A stretch of 64,000 bases of DNA from Akebia trifoliata (taxonomy: Eukaryota > Streptophyta > Magnoliopsida > Ranunculales > Lardizabalaceae). This document shows, piece after piece, positions 53,704 through 64,000 of this stretch. The stretch spans positions 11,238,474 to 11,302,473 of the forward strand of contig CM030716.1 of assembly GCA_017979445.1 (NCBI GenBank), written 5' to 3'. Below the pieces are notes generated by a model. It saw only the letters and a program-made list of their open reading frames with translations. It did no database searches and had not been told where the DNA came from. A program made the translations under genes and the position numbers. Numbering within the stretch: the stretch's first letter is position 1; every line of letters begins with the position of its first letter.

Positions 53704-55040
53704 ATGGCATCTCGCAACATCAACGCTATCACATTTGCCGCTATTGAGAAAGGTAAGAAAATCCTTTCTTCCAATCTTGAATCTATTTAGGTTATTAGTC
53801 GCGATCATCATGGGACACGAACAATGACAAAGACTGGTGGATCTAAGCTAGTGAAGCCTCTCCAGCATCATTCCAAGAAATGTGCCACAAAAACAACACT
53901 TACCACCAAACATCGTAGGCGAACGTAGTAGAAGACAACTCGTCAGATTCTGGATCTGATTCGAAGTCAAGCAAGGGATTGCTTAGATCTTTATCGATCA
54001 CTTCTCCACCACAAACTCACACATCTATCAGAGCAATGATGACAGCTGGAGCGCTAACGATGGAGGAACAAGTTGTTCACGACAGGATATCAACCACCAA
54101 AATTCCAACAGTTCGAAGGAAAAGACAATCCAAAACAGCATATTGCCTACTTCATCGAAACTTGCAACAATGCCGATACATTCGATGATTTCATGGTGAA
54201 ACAATTCGTTCGCTCCCTTCGCGGCAATGCATTCGATTGGTACACTAACTTGGAACCCTACTCAATAGACAGTTGGGATCAACTTGAAAGAGTGTTCCTT
54301 GGCCACTTCTACAGCATTAGAAGAACAGTGAGTATGGTGGAACTTGCCGCCGTCAAACAAAGAAAGGATGAACCGATTATCAAGTACATCGAGCGATAGA
54401 GAAATCTTTCCCTCAACTACATGGATCGACTCTCTCAATCTTCTGCTATCGAGATGTGTGTTCAAGGGATGCACTGACAACTCCTTTACATCTTGAAAGG
54501 AATCAAGCCACATACTTTAGAAAAGCTAGCCACTCGAGCCCATGACATGGAGCAGAGTATAGTTGTTCATCATATTCCACGACCAAGCGAGCCTCGCAAG
54601 ACAGGAAAAGAAGGATGGCAAGTCCTTCAAAACTAAAGAAGCCTTGTCTACCACCACCAGAAAACCTGTCAAGATCACAAGTAAGAAAAGAGAAGATCAG
54701 CCAAAAACTGATTCAACACAAGAAAAATGAAAAGCTTGGAAAACTCTTAAAGAGCTTGAGGAAAAAGAGTATCATTTTCTTGATGCTGACGTCTTGGGCA
54801 TGTTTGAAGAATTGCTGAAATTAAAGCTCATTGAACTTCTAGTGCCCAAACGACCTGAGGAAGCAGGTCGCGACAATGATCCGAAATATTATCGTTTTCA
54901 TAGGGTGATTAGTCACCCGATTGAAAAATGCTTCGTCTTCAAAGAGAAGATTATGGATTTGGCACGTCAAGGGAAAATTGAACTTGATTGTGTTGAAAAT
55001 GTTGCTACTTCCAACATGACCTGTCACTTTTTGATCTTTT
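53704..55040 (+). pseudogene. Tat gag
   Basis: Starts MASRNINAITFAAIEKG. The conserved gag block is at 54073-54540: GYQPPKFQQFEGKDNPKQHI, FVRSLRGNAFDWYTNLEP, SWDQLERVFLGHFY, RKDEPIIKYIERxRNLSLNY, where x is TAG in place of Trp. A second TGA replaces Trp near 54477. 54840-55020 has the zinc-binding-like end KYYRFHRVISHPIEKCFVFK. It contains at least five stops. Confidence 0.88.
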
Positions 55041-55052
55041 GATCCAATACTC

Positions 55053-57540
55053 TTGGCAAGTCAGTATGCTACGCAGACTCCATCTCCTCTGATCACCAAA
55101 ATTTTGCCTAAACCACCACAACTCATATCCGTACATTTCGATGTTGAAAAGGCCCATCCCACGCTAGGGGCAAGGCCAAATCAAAGAAAAATCATCACAT
55201 TTTCCACTTCACTTCAACAAGGACCACAATCTCATTCGACTTCAAATTCAAAGTCAGATGTCTCAAAGTCTGTTTCAGTTGATGATGAAGGGTGGACAGT
55301 TATCATTCGTCGGAAAAGACGCCCTACATATGTGCCAACTCCTTCTATTTTGAAGCCAAAGAGAAAGAGAAGAAAGTCAAAACCAAGTACAAGGTCAAAG
55401 AAATGAAAGAGAGCAACAAAGAAGAAGGCTTTCCGAGTTCCACCCGCAGACCCTGAAGACATCCTTCAACAACCCTCCTGTGTGCTGGTTACTCTTATAG
55501 AATTCTTACCCAAGAAGCTTTTAAAGGAAGTCTGCACGATGTCATGTCATCAAGTGGAAGCGGAAGTGCTAGAAGATAATATTTATGATAGGTTCAAAGA
55601 ACATCCTACTACTTCCAACAATGGAGATCAACGACTTGAGAAAGACAATAACACCTCGAAAATAGAAGATTCGTAGGTCGACTTGGATTTGTCCAGTGAA
55701 TTCTAAAAAGTTCAACTTACTTCAAAACAAAGCTCAACTGATTCAAAACAGGAAGTTCAACCTGATATAGATCCACAACAAGACAATATGTGTATGGTCA
55801 CAATTACCTTCAGTGATGAGGATCTCCAATTGGGGTCTCGACCTCACAATAGGCCGTTTTATGTCACAGGTTATGTGAGGGAGAATAAAGTTTAAAGAAT
55901 TCTCCTAGATTGTGGTTCTGTGGTCAATATCACCATGAAACAAGTTGGGATCTCTTCGGATCAACTTGCTCGTAGTAAGTTGATGATCCAAGGCTTCAAC
56001 TTGGGTGGTCAGAGAGCTATCGGCATGATAAGAGTCAAGCTTTCTATCGTAGATTTGGAGTCAACAACACTCTTCCACGTGATTAATTGTAAAACTTCAT
56101 ATCACTTGCTTCTCGGTCGACCATGGCTACATAAAACTGGAGTAGTACCATCCACGTTACATCAATGCTTCAAGTATTACCAAGATGGTGTGTAGAAACG
56201 TGTAATAGCTGAAGATCAACCGTTTGACAAGGCAGAAATGTATTTTGTAGATGCAAAATTTTATTTTGGAGGGGACGTCATTCAAGCAGCACTTCCAGTT
56301 TTGGTACTTCCTTCTAGTAAGCAAAAACCCGATAAAGGAAAGCATACTATGAATGATGTCGAGGAGATTTCTCCTGATCCTCCGTTTCAGAAAGAACATA
56401 GTAAGAAACAAGAACCAAAAACTCAACAGATCAAGGTGGGTCAATCAATGGTGGACACGTCATCTACAATTATCTTGCCAACCTCAATGCTTCGTTACGT
56501 GTCGCAATCGAGACGGAAGCCGGGACAATCACCTTTCTAAGAGATTTCTTCAAAGACCAAGCGTTCTGTCTCTAAAATCGAATTGGAGACGTTGAAAAAA
56601 GAGTTAACCTTTTCGATTACACCTCTCCAAAAATCTTACATAGTAAATACACCCGTGGAAAACGTTGTCCCAACTACGTCAATCGCGAAGAACTATGAAG
56701 ACAACCTTACAAAAGTAGAGTCCAAAAGTTGGTTCGATCCTAAAACTTCAAAGTTATTCAAGATTGTCAGTTATGGAAAAGGTGAACATGTGCGATTGGG
56801 TAAATTACCACAAACTAATCAAATTCATTGTTTAACTGCAACACAAGTCAAACTCGTTCGAGCTGGAGAAAGAGTTTCATTTACATGAACATGGCTAGGA
56901 TATAGGCCAGAGGCTCCAATCAAAATTTCTAAGATGAAGATGACTTCTTCACAACATAATACAGTAGAAGTTATCGATGAGTCTGTAAAAAAAACATCAG
57001 TTCCACGAACATCGGTCTTTGATCGAATTGGTGACCACATCTCCACCACGTCGATATTTGACCAATTGAGTGCTTTAGATGATCATCATAATGTATAAAT
57101 TCATAAACCTCATGCGTCTACTCTATCTAGACTTGGTCAGAATGTTGGAGTAAAAATACAAAGAGAATTGCGATGTCGACCTAAGCAAAAAAATAAACAT
57201 GTGGAGCATAAAGATAGTAGTGGCTTGCATAGCACTATTCCATCTCGCATTAAATGACAAGTAACTTTAGAGGTCTCGATATCAGATGCATTGGTTGTCA
57301 AGCAACGCACCATCATCCTCACAAACCAAACGAGCAATAGCTGAACTTCAACTATTAGAACAGACAATTTTGAAAATGTTGTTTCTATAAATCATATTAC
57401 AATTGAAGAATTCCTTGAAGAAGATTCTACGTCGTCAGATGAAGAACTCGAAAATGCTCTACCGATCTTTGAAGAAGGTTGACAAGTCACTGTCGACGAC
57501 TTGAAAGAAATAAATCTTAGGACAATCGAAGAGCCGCGAC
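55053..57540 (+). pseudogene. Tat gag-pro linker and aspartic protease
   Basis: 55053-55680 is a basic linker (SDVSKSVSVDDEGWTVIIRRKR, PSILKPKRKRRKSK). The protease core is at about 55895-56150: RILLDCGSVVNIT (Asp-x-Gly preserved), GFNLGGQRAIGMIRVKL, TTLFHVINCKTSYHLLLGRP WLH, matching retropepsin-like Tat proteases. 56157-57540 is a poorly conserved spacer to RT with stops. Confidence 0.82.
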
Positions 57541-57589
57541 CCACGTTTGTCAGCGCTCTTCTAAACCAGCCTTAAGAATCCGAGTACAT

Positions 57590-58370
57590 CAAGTTGCTAC
57601 AAGAATACAAAGATGTATTTGTTTGGACTTACAAAGAAACGCCAGGACTTGACCCGAAGATCGCTGTTCATCAGCTCATAGTTAAACACGGAGTTCACCT
57701 AATAAAATAGGCACAACATCGTTTTTTACCAGAGTTGATACCACAGATTGAGACAGAGGTCAACAAGTTGATAGAAGCTAACTTCATCCGAGAAGTAAAG
57801 TATCAAACCCGGATTTTCAACATAGTTCTGGTAAGAAAGAAGAATGAACAAATTCGAGTATGTGTCGATTTTTACGACTTGAATAACGCATGTCCAAAAG
57901 ACGATTTTCCGCTCCCAATCATAGAACTTATGGTTGAAGCAATTACAGGATATGAAGTTTTGTCTTTCATGGATGGATCTTCTGGTTACAATCGTACCCT
58001 AAAAGGTATATATTGCTACAAAGTTAGTGCCAATTACTAGCGAGCTATGCAAAAAATCTTTGATGACATGCTACATGACAAGGTGAAATGTTACGTTGAT
58101 GACCTAGTAGTAAAGTCCAGGAAAAGAGAAGATCACTTACAATATTTGCGTGATACCTTCGACAGATTACGACGGTACCAACTCAAGATGAATCCATTAA
58201 AATGATTTTTTCGAGTTACTTCGAGTAAATTTTTGGGATTCGTGGTTCGGCATCACGATATTGAAATCAATCGAAACAAGATTGAAATTATTCAAAAGAT
58301 GCCGGCACTAAAGAACATTCATAAACTCAAAAGTCTACAAGGCCGACTTACTTACATTTGTAGGTTTATT
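57590..58370 (+). pseudogene. Tat reverse transcriptase
   Basis: EYKDVFVWTYKETPGLDP, then KLIEANFIREVKYQT, RVCVDFYDLNNACPKDDFPL, FMDGSSGYN. A deletion then removes about 20 codons before KGIYCYKV, and another removes the GLKNAG block. Then RAMQKIFDDMLH and the catalytic block YVDDLVVKSRKREDHL, then KFLGFVVRHHDIEI. Stops (one TAG where Gln is expected before RAMQ) confirm decay. Confidence 0.92.
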
Positions 58371-58960
58371 TCAACTTAGCTGAGCGTTGTCATCTCTTTA
58401 GTCAATTGATGAAAAAAGATACATCATTTGAATGGGATGAAGCTTGTGAGAATGCTTTGAAAACATCAAGGAGTATCTTCTCAGCCTCATGTTCTTTCTC
58501 TCTGCTGCTCAATTCCTGAAAGCCCTGATTCTCTATATTAGTGCACAAGAAATTTCACTAGAAGCATTGTTGGCTCAAGAAAATGATAAAGGAAAAAAGT
58601 ACACTCTACTACTTGACTCGAGCTTTTTTTGAAGTAGAAGTAAACTATTCACCCATTGAGAAGACATATTTAGTGCTCATCTTTGCCACAAAGAAACCCA
58701 GGCATTACATGTTATCGCAAATAATCCAATTCACTACACGAGCTTGATCCACTCAAGTACATCATAACAAGGCCAGTCTTGTCAGGAAAACTAGCTAAAT
58801 GGATCATTCTCTTATCAGAATTTGAGACTATTTACATCCATCAAAATGCTGTAAAAGGGGCAAGCGTTAGCCGATTTTCTTGTTGATCGTCCTATTCTGG
58901 CTGAATGGGGATTGTCTCACGATTTGCCTGACGAAGAAGTATTCTTTATTGATGTACTTC
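58371..58960 (+). pseudogene. Tat RNase H (classical)
   Basis: Degraded reading: LMKKDTSFEWDEACENALK, then a scrambled YLTRAFFEVEVNYSPIEK-like block and ADFLVDRPI-type end near 58880 (joining RNase H to the second RNase H). Several frame changes. Confidence 0.75.
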
Positions 58961-59633
58961 AACTTAGAGAATGTTTTTTGATAGGAGTGCTAGAAAAGAT
59001 GGAGTGGAGACAGGTGTAATTTTTATCACCCCACAAAATAAAGTATTGTCATTCTCGTTTGCCTTGACGAAACTATGTTTAAATAATGTTGCAGAATACC
59101 AATCTCTAATCATTGGTTTAGAACTCGGGTTAGAGATGAAGTTACACAAACTCTATGTATATGGGGACTCACAACTTGTCATTAACCAACTCTCAACAAA
59201 GTATGATGTTCGAAAGCATGAGTTAGTACCTTATCATTACTATGCTATACAACTTGTAAGTCAATTCGAAGACGTCATCATTAGGCATATACCAATAGCT
59301 GAAAATAAGCAGGCTGACGTTTTAGTTAGTCTTGCTGCAAGTTTGGCTATGCCAGAAGGAGAGACAATGAATATCCCTATCTGCCATAGGAGGGTACTAC
59401 CTCCTTTGATAGATGAAAATTGTGAGTATCACGAAGCAAACACCGTCGAAATAGTCGAAGTCAAAGATTGGAGACAACCACTTATTAATTATCTACAGCA
59501 TGGGAAGCTGCCAGACGACCTAAAACACAAAATCGAAATACGTCGTAGGACACCTCGATTTTTATATTTCAACGATAAATTATATCGTCACTCTTTCGAC
59601 AACATCTTAATGAGATGTCTCGAAGATAATTAA
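58961..59633 (+). pseudogene. Tat second RNase H (archaeal type), well preserved
   Basis: An open run of 220 codons: MFFDRSARKDGVETGVIFIT (catalytic Asp in FFD, family FDGSA), FALTKLCLNNVAEYQSLIIG (catalytic Glu), LYVYGDSQLVINQL (catalytic Asp), RHIPIAENKQADVLVSLAAS (final Asp). It then runs into the spacer before integrase (WRQPLINYLQHGKLPDD, PRFLYFNDKLYRHSF). All four acidic residues are present. This domain is the hallmark of Tat/Ogre/Retand elements. Confidence 0.92.
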
Positions 59634-60471
59634 ATTTTCAAGATGCTCTAGAAGAAACACACTCTGGAGTGTGCGGTTCACATCAGTCAGAATCAAAACT
59701 CTATCATAGTCTGAAGATGATGGGATTTTACTGACCTACTATGGTGAAAGATTCTTTAGACCATGCAAAGAGGTGTAGAACTTGCCAATTTCATGGGGAT
59801 TACATTCGTCAACCACCAAAGCCATTGCATTCTACAATCGCATCTTGGCCCTTTGACAAGTGGGGATTTGATGTGTTGGACAACTCCTGAAATCTTCAAG
59901 ACAGCATATTTATATCCTTGCCACAACAGATTATTTTTCTAAGTGGACTGAAGTAGTTCCCCTTCGAGAGGTCAAGAAAGAAACGGTAGTCGACTTCATC
60001 AAAAATAATATCGTCTTCCGTTACGGCATTCCACGGTATATTATGAAAAATAATGGAAAGTCTTTTAGCAATACATTAATGGATCAATTCTGCATGAAGT
60101 TTGACATCAAGCAGAGATGCTCTACAATGTACAATGCTGCAGCAAATGGACTTGTTGAAGCATTCAACAAAACTCTTTGCAAACTTCTTGAAAAGATTGT
60201 CTCAAAATCTAAAAGAGATTGGCATAAACGAATTGGGGAAACACTATGGGCATACTGAACCTCATACCACACCCCTACGCAAGCCACACCTTACTCATTG
60301 GTTTATGGAGTTGAAGTTGTTCTCCCTTTGGAACGTCGGATACCTTTCCTAATGATTGCGATCCAAGAAGGTCTGACCTACGATGAGAATGCTAAGTTAC
60401 GTCTAACTGAACTTGAAGCATTAGACGAAAAGATATTGGAAACACAACAACGGCTAGAATGTTACCAAGCC
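59634..60471 (+). pseudogene. Tat integrase
   Basis: 59755-59830 gives AKRCRTCQFHGDYIRQPPKP (zinc-finger end), then WPFDKWGFDVL (first Asp nearby), 60043-60258 FDIKQRCSTMYNAAANGLVE (family STPYYPQANGQAE, with catalytic Glu), and 60298-60468 VYGVEVVLPLERRIP, LTELEALDEKILETQQRLECYQ. It is interrupted by a LINE fragment and resumes at 60745. Confidence 0.88.
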
Positions 60472-60743
60472 CCTTGGTATGTTCAGCACTTGGTTGGGTC
60501 AATCAAGAGCTTATTAGCCGGTTTCAATGATGTTAGTTTCTTGCATGTTTTTAGAGAAGCCAACAAGGTGGCTGATTACCTTGCTTCTTTTATTTTTTCT
60601 TTGGGTTGTTCGGAGATTGTTTGTGGAATATTTGCCTTCCCTCGTTTCTCTCTTCTTTCCAGGATAAAAGGGGTGTCCTTTCCTGAGGTTTGTAGCTGGT
60701 CGGGTCTGCCTTACCCTGTTGACCTTTCAAAAAAAAAAAAAAA
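60472..60743 (+). mobile_element. 5'-truncated LINE fragment with poly(A) inside the integrase
   Basis: The insert reads VGSIKSLLAGFNDVSFLHVF, REANKVADYLASF, which is the RNase H tail of plant L1-type LINE ORF2, and ends in a 15-bp A run at 60729-60743. The integrase reading stops at CYQ before it and resumes at VRPRSF-like QVGDLVF after it; about nine codons are missing across the site. No target duplication seen. Confidence 0.85.
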
Positions 60744-60963
60744 GAAAGTTTGACCACGTTCTTTTCAAGTTGGAGATTTAGTTTTCGCTGTACAATGACC
60801 AATCATCCTCTCACACCGTTCTGGAAAGAAGTTTGATCCAAAATGGGATGGGCCTCATGTAGTGAACGAAGTATACAATAATGGTGCATACTTTCTTGTA
60901 ACACCAGAAGAATTGCGTCTTGGTCTAATCAACGGCAAGTTCCTCAAAAGATATTATGCTTAA
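60744..60963 (+). pseudogene. Tat integrase C-terminus
   Basis: Resumes after the LINE: RSFQVGDLVFAV, then GKKFDPKWDGPHVVNEVYNN, GAYFLVTPEELRLGLINGKF, LKRYYA and a stop at 60961. This is the usual end of Tat polyproteins (family GKFDPKWEGPYVV..GAYxL...G...PxNGxxLKxYY). Confidence 0.9.
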
Positions 60964-60969
60964 AAGAAC

Positions 60970-61060
60970 AATGCTCCCCAGCATGAGCCTAAACTGTTTG
61001 ACAATGCTCCCCAGCACGAGCCTAAACTGTTTGACAATGCTCATAATCGTACAAGCCTAA
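60970..61060 (+). repeat. 33-bp tandem repeat after the integrase stop
   Basis: AATGCTCCCCAGCATGAGCC plus TAAACTGTTTGAC, two full copies (60970, 61003) and a degraded third (61036). Marks the start of the 3' UTR. Confidence 0.9.
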
Positions 61061-61127
61061 ACTACATGATACTCTTGATCCGCATGAGTGAAAATTGTGA
61101 ACGGTCTAAAACAAACAAAAAAGAATT

Positions 61128-61255
61128 TGAGCTCGCTAGATTGAAAATCTGAGAGGACGATCTAAGCAAAACTTAGAACATTATCCATCTGAACTACGTT
61201 ATGATTTGATTCCATTTTGGGTACGTAGGCAGCCTGTAAAGTTACTTCAAGTTCA
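61128..61255 (+). other. Conserved Tat 3' module and motif
   Basis: 61128-61180 has GAGCTCGCTAGATTGAAAAT, GACGATCTAAGCAAAACTTAG. 61192-61250 has GAACTACGTTATGATTTGAT, GGGTACGTAGGCAGCCTG, AAGTTACTTCAAG. Both parts occur in the minus-strand Tat complex (17321-17903 and 22306-22905) although the elements are otherwise diverged. Confidence 0.8.
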
Positions 61256-61319
61256 ACTACATCAACAAAAAAAAGTAAAAAAAAAAGAATAAAAAAAATC
61301 ATCATACTCAATAATGTTC

Positions 61320-62765
61320 TAGCGTTAGAGTTTGCCAACTGACTGTACAAATAGTTTATCGTATGGTTCTTTTAGCCAGTTGACGTTTGTCAGTCAATTG
61401 ACGTTATGCACTCTTAAACACTTCTGATGAACAATTGCTTTAGAGATTGGCTAACTGGCTGGACAAATAATTCATTGCATGATTTTTTCTACCTAGTTGA
61501 CGTTTGTCAGTCAATTGACGTTGTCCACTCCTAAGTACTACTGATAAACAGTTGCTTTAAAAATTGACCAACTAACTGGACAAATAATTTATCACATAGT
61601 TATTCGGCGTATACAAATTTTGCGTCTCATGATTCTACAAACCAATTGACGTTTGTCAGCCCATTGACGTTGTCCACTCCTAAGCACTACTGATAAACAG
61701 TAGCTTTAGAAATTGGCCAATTAGCTGGACAAATAGTTTGCCACATGGTTCTTTGACGTATACAAAGCTTGCGTCCTGTGATTTTTTAGCCAGTTGATGT
61801 TTGTCAACCAATTGACGTTGTCTACTCCTAAACGCTATTGATGAACAATTACTTTAGAGATTGGCCAACTAGCTGGACAAATAAGTCGTCGCATGATTTT
61901 TCTACGTATACGAATCTTGTATCCCGTGATTCTGCAAGCCAGTTGACGTTGTCCACTCCTAAGTACTTCTAATAAACAATTATTTTAGAGATTGACCAAC
62001 TGGCTGGACAAATAGTTCGTCATATGGTTATTTGATGTATACAAAACTTGCGTCCTGTGATTCTTCTAGCTAGTTGACGTTTGTCAGTCAGTTGACGTTG
62101 TCTACTTTCAAGCGATACTGATAAACAATTGCTTTAGAGATTGGCCAACTAGCTGGACAAATTGGTCGTCACATGATTTTTTTACGTATACGGATCTTGC
62201 ATCCTGTGATTCTGCAAGCCAGTTGACGTTTGTCAACTAGTTGGCATTGTCCACTTCTAAGCACTACTGATAAACAGCTGCGTTAGAGATTGGCTAACTA
62301 GCTAGACAAATAGTTCGTCGCATGGTTCTTCTGTGTGTACAAATCTTGCGTCCCGTGATTCTTCTAGCCAGTTGACGTTTATCAATCAGTTGAGTTGTCT
62401 ACTCTTAAGCGCTACTGATAAACAGTTGCTTTAGAGATTGGCCAACTAGCTGGACAAATAGGTCATCGCATGGTTCTTCTATGAATACGGATCTTGCATC
62501 CCATGATTCTGCAAGCCAGTTGACGTTTGTCAACAAGTTAGCGTTGTCCACTTCTAAGAACTATTGATGAACAGCTGTGTTAAAGATTGACTAACTAGCT
62601 GAACAAATAGTTCGTCGCATGGCTCTTCTGTGTGTACAAATCTTGCATCACGTGATTCTTCTAACCAGTTGATGTTGTCCACTCCTAAGCAATACTGATA
62701 ATCAGTTGCTTTAGAGATTGGCCAACTGATTGGACAAATTTCTCATCGCATGGTTCTTCTACGGG
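61320..62765. repeat. Tandem array, ~148-bp unit, ~11 copies, in the Tat 3' UTR
   Basis: Each unit has GATTGGCCAACTAGCTGGAC, AAATAGTTCGTCGCATGGTT, GTATACAAATCTTGCGTCC, TGTGATTCTTCTAGCCAGTT, GACGTTTGTCAGTCAGTTGA and TACTGATAAACAGTTGCTTT. GATTGGCCAAC-type landmarks at about 61445, 61561, 61709, 61858, 61991, 62138, 62288, 62437, 62585 and 62718 give spacings of 116-150, mostly 147-150. No coding. Confidence 0.93.
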
Positions 62766-63009
62766 TACATATCTCATTATGCAATTCTTTTGACAAGTCA
62801 ATAATATTCGTCCCAAGCATGATTAACAAATATAGTCATTATAAAATTTAGCGGACAAGAATCGTTCATAATATCTTGATCAATGCATCATGTTGCAAAT
62901 CATTGTATAAAAGAACAAAAGGTATTAAAATTTTCAAGTTTGGGAGATTACTTTGTTTTGGTAATGATAGAGACTAAAACTTTAAGTTGTCGAGAAACTC
63001 TAAGTGACT

Positions 63010-64000
63010 GAGAAGCAATAATAAGGACCACGTATGAGCTTGGTGGTCCCTACCGTACATCCCAAGATAGTACACCACTCCGGATGATATGACGTACTAT
63101 CCCTTCAGGCATTCACAGACTCTTTAACAGCTCACAAAATAGCTACATATATAGATTATTTTCATTTGAAAACAAAAGAGAAATTAACAATAAAAGGTTG
63201 AGAATGGATATCTAGTTTCCTACCATGCAAGTGTGGCCACCCGGCCTAAAATAAATAACATAATGGAAAGGTAAATAACGTCTCGCGCTAACAGAAATTT
63301 AAATAAACATGCAACCAACAATATTATCTCTGGATACCTATTCACCAACCTACACACAACACAACAACGTAAAATGCAGACATCACCCCTCGGGCGTGAC
63401 TCTGACATTTTACCGTTTCATACCCTTTTTCCCTTTTTCCGATTTTTATAGTTTTCAATTTCTTCAATAAAATATCCATTTTCTGATATTCATCAACTCA
63501 ATATGAGTTCATTGAATATTAAATCACATTTTTTAACTATAGAATTTATTTCTATCAATAATATTGAAAAAGAATATAAATTTCATACCAAAACGAGATC
63601 CGAGTAGTGCACAAGACCCAATTTATGGAAATAACCCGTTAAAATACCCTACTCACGTATAATTTGTTAAAAAATACAATTAAACATATCAAACATGCAA
63701 TTTCTGACGTGAATTGTTAATAACAAAAGAATTCTATATTTTAAAAATACATCAAAAATTTTTCGATAAAATCTTAAATGCAATTTTCACAATCTACGAT
63801 TACTAATATAAATTGAGAGTTCCTTACAATATTTAGGTGAAAGGATCGAAGCGTGTGCGCGGAAATCGAGATGATCGGTGCAAAAATCGAGATGGACTGT
63901 ACTTCGAAATGACTGATTTTCGAAACCGACCCAGTGATTTCGAAGATCTCGATGTGGTCGTCTTTTCTCCCTTTTACGGCGGAGGACGGTTTGACCCCGA
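63010..64000. repeat. Second copy of the LTR family seen at 48-51 kb (runs off window)
   Basis: Matches 49140-49990: GATATGACGTACTATCCCTT, ACAACGTAAAATGCAGACAT, CACCCCTCGGGCGTGACT, TGAGTTCATTGAATATTAAA, GATTTCGAAGATCTCGATGT. It begins abruptly after the Tat 3' region and continues past the window end. Confidence 0.75.

Larger units (their letters stand above)
52816..62950 (+). mobile_element. Tat-lineage Ty3/gypsy retrotransposon, decayed, 3' LTR missing
   Basis: Order on the plus strand: 5' LTR 52816-53636, primer-binding site 53643, gag, protease, RT, RNase H, a second archaeal-type RNase H (diagnostic of the Tat group), integrase, a conserved 3' motif and a long tandem array. Many stops and small deletions. 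After about 62950 sequence of another LTR family begins and no second copy of the TGTAGGCACC LTR is found, so the 3' LTR is deleted or displaced. Confidence 0.9.

Overview
The window is AT-rich nuclear DNA of a flowering plant, probably a eudicot (species not determinable from sequence alone). It has spliceosomal introns with GT/AG borders, plant-specific gene families and dense nested transposable elements (TEs). Only one host gene looks intact: a two-exon, minus-strand gene at 42476-43576 that resembles a UDP-rhamnose synthase (RHM) whose N-terminal dehydratase domain has been removed. Nearly everything else is mobile DNA or its debris.

Layout. (1) 1-6510: a decayed Athila-type Ty3/gypsy element on the minus strand. 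It is split at 515-3273 by a PIF/Harbinger-type element that carries the first three exons of a glutathione peroxidase gene; the TAA target duplication is intact. (2) 6734-40081: a 33.3-kb CACTA (En/Spm-type) element with matching CACTACAAAA ends, TTC target duplications and subterminal repeats. Its cargo is a broken Transposase_24-type gene (10234-29306), a multi-exon copy of a glycoside hydrolase family 2 (GH2) beta-galactosidase (30446-37130) and one receptor-like-kinase exon (38858-38984). (3) Inside the CACTA, 11215-28545 is a minus-strand Tat-lineage Ty3/gypsy complex with three LTRs and a roughly 5-kb internal duplication. A related solo LTR lies at 35071-36799. (4) 40085-42125: host or TE remnants, including a decayed PIF/Harbinger nuclease. 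(5) 42476-46700: the RHM-like gene, a TATA box and a G-box-containing upstream region. (6) 46734-52815: a small inverted-repeat element, a degenerate 2.8-kb LTR and a copia relic. (7) 52816-62950: a plus-strand Tat-lineage Ty3/gypsy element with 5' LTR, primer-binding site, gag, protease, RT, two RNase H domains, integrase, a LINE fragment inside the integrase, and a long tandem array in the 3' UTR. (8) 63010-64000: a second copy of the LTR family seen at 48-51 kb, running off the window.

The window is best read as layers. PIF went into Athila, Tat elements went into the CACTA, one Tat into another, and a LINE into a Tat. Several insertions keep target-site duplications, so their order can be worked out. 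Most premature stops sit where the family has Trp or Gln codons, as expected from C-to-T decay of methylated DNA. I saw no convincing tRNA, rRNA or CRISPR. The best candidates for something new are the domain-deleted RHM gene, the gene-carrying PIF element and the giant gene-capturing CACTA.
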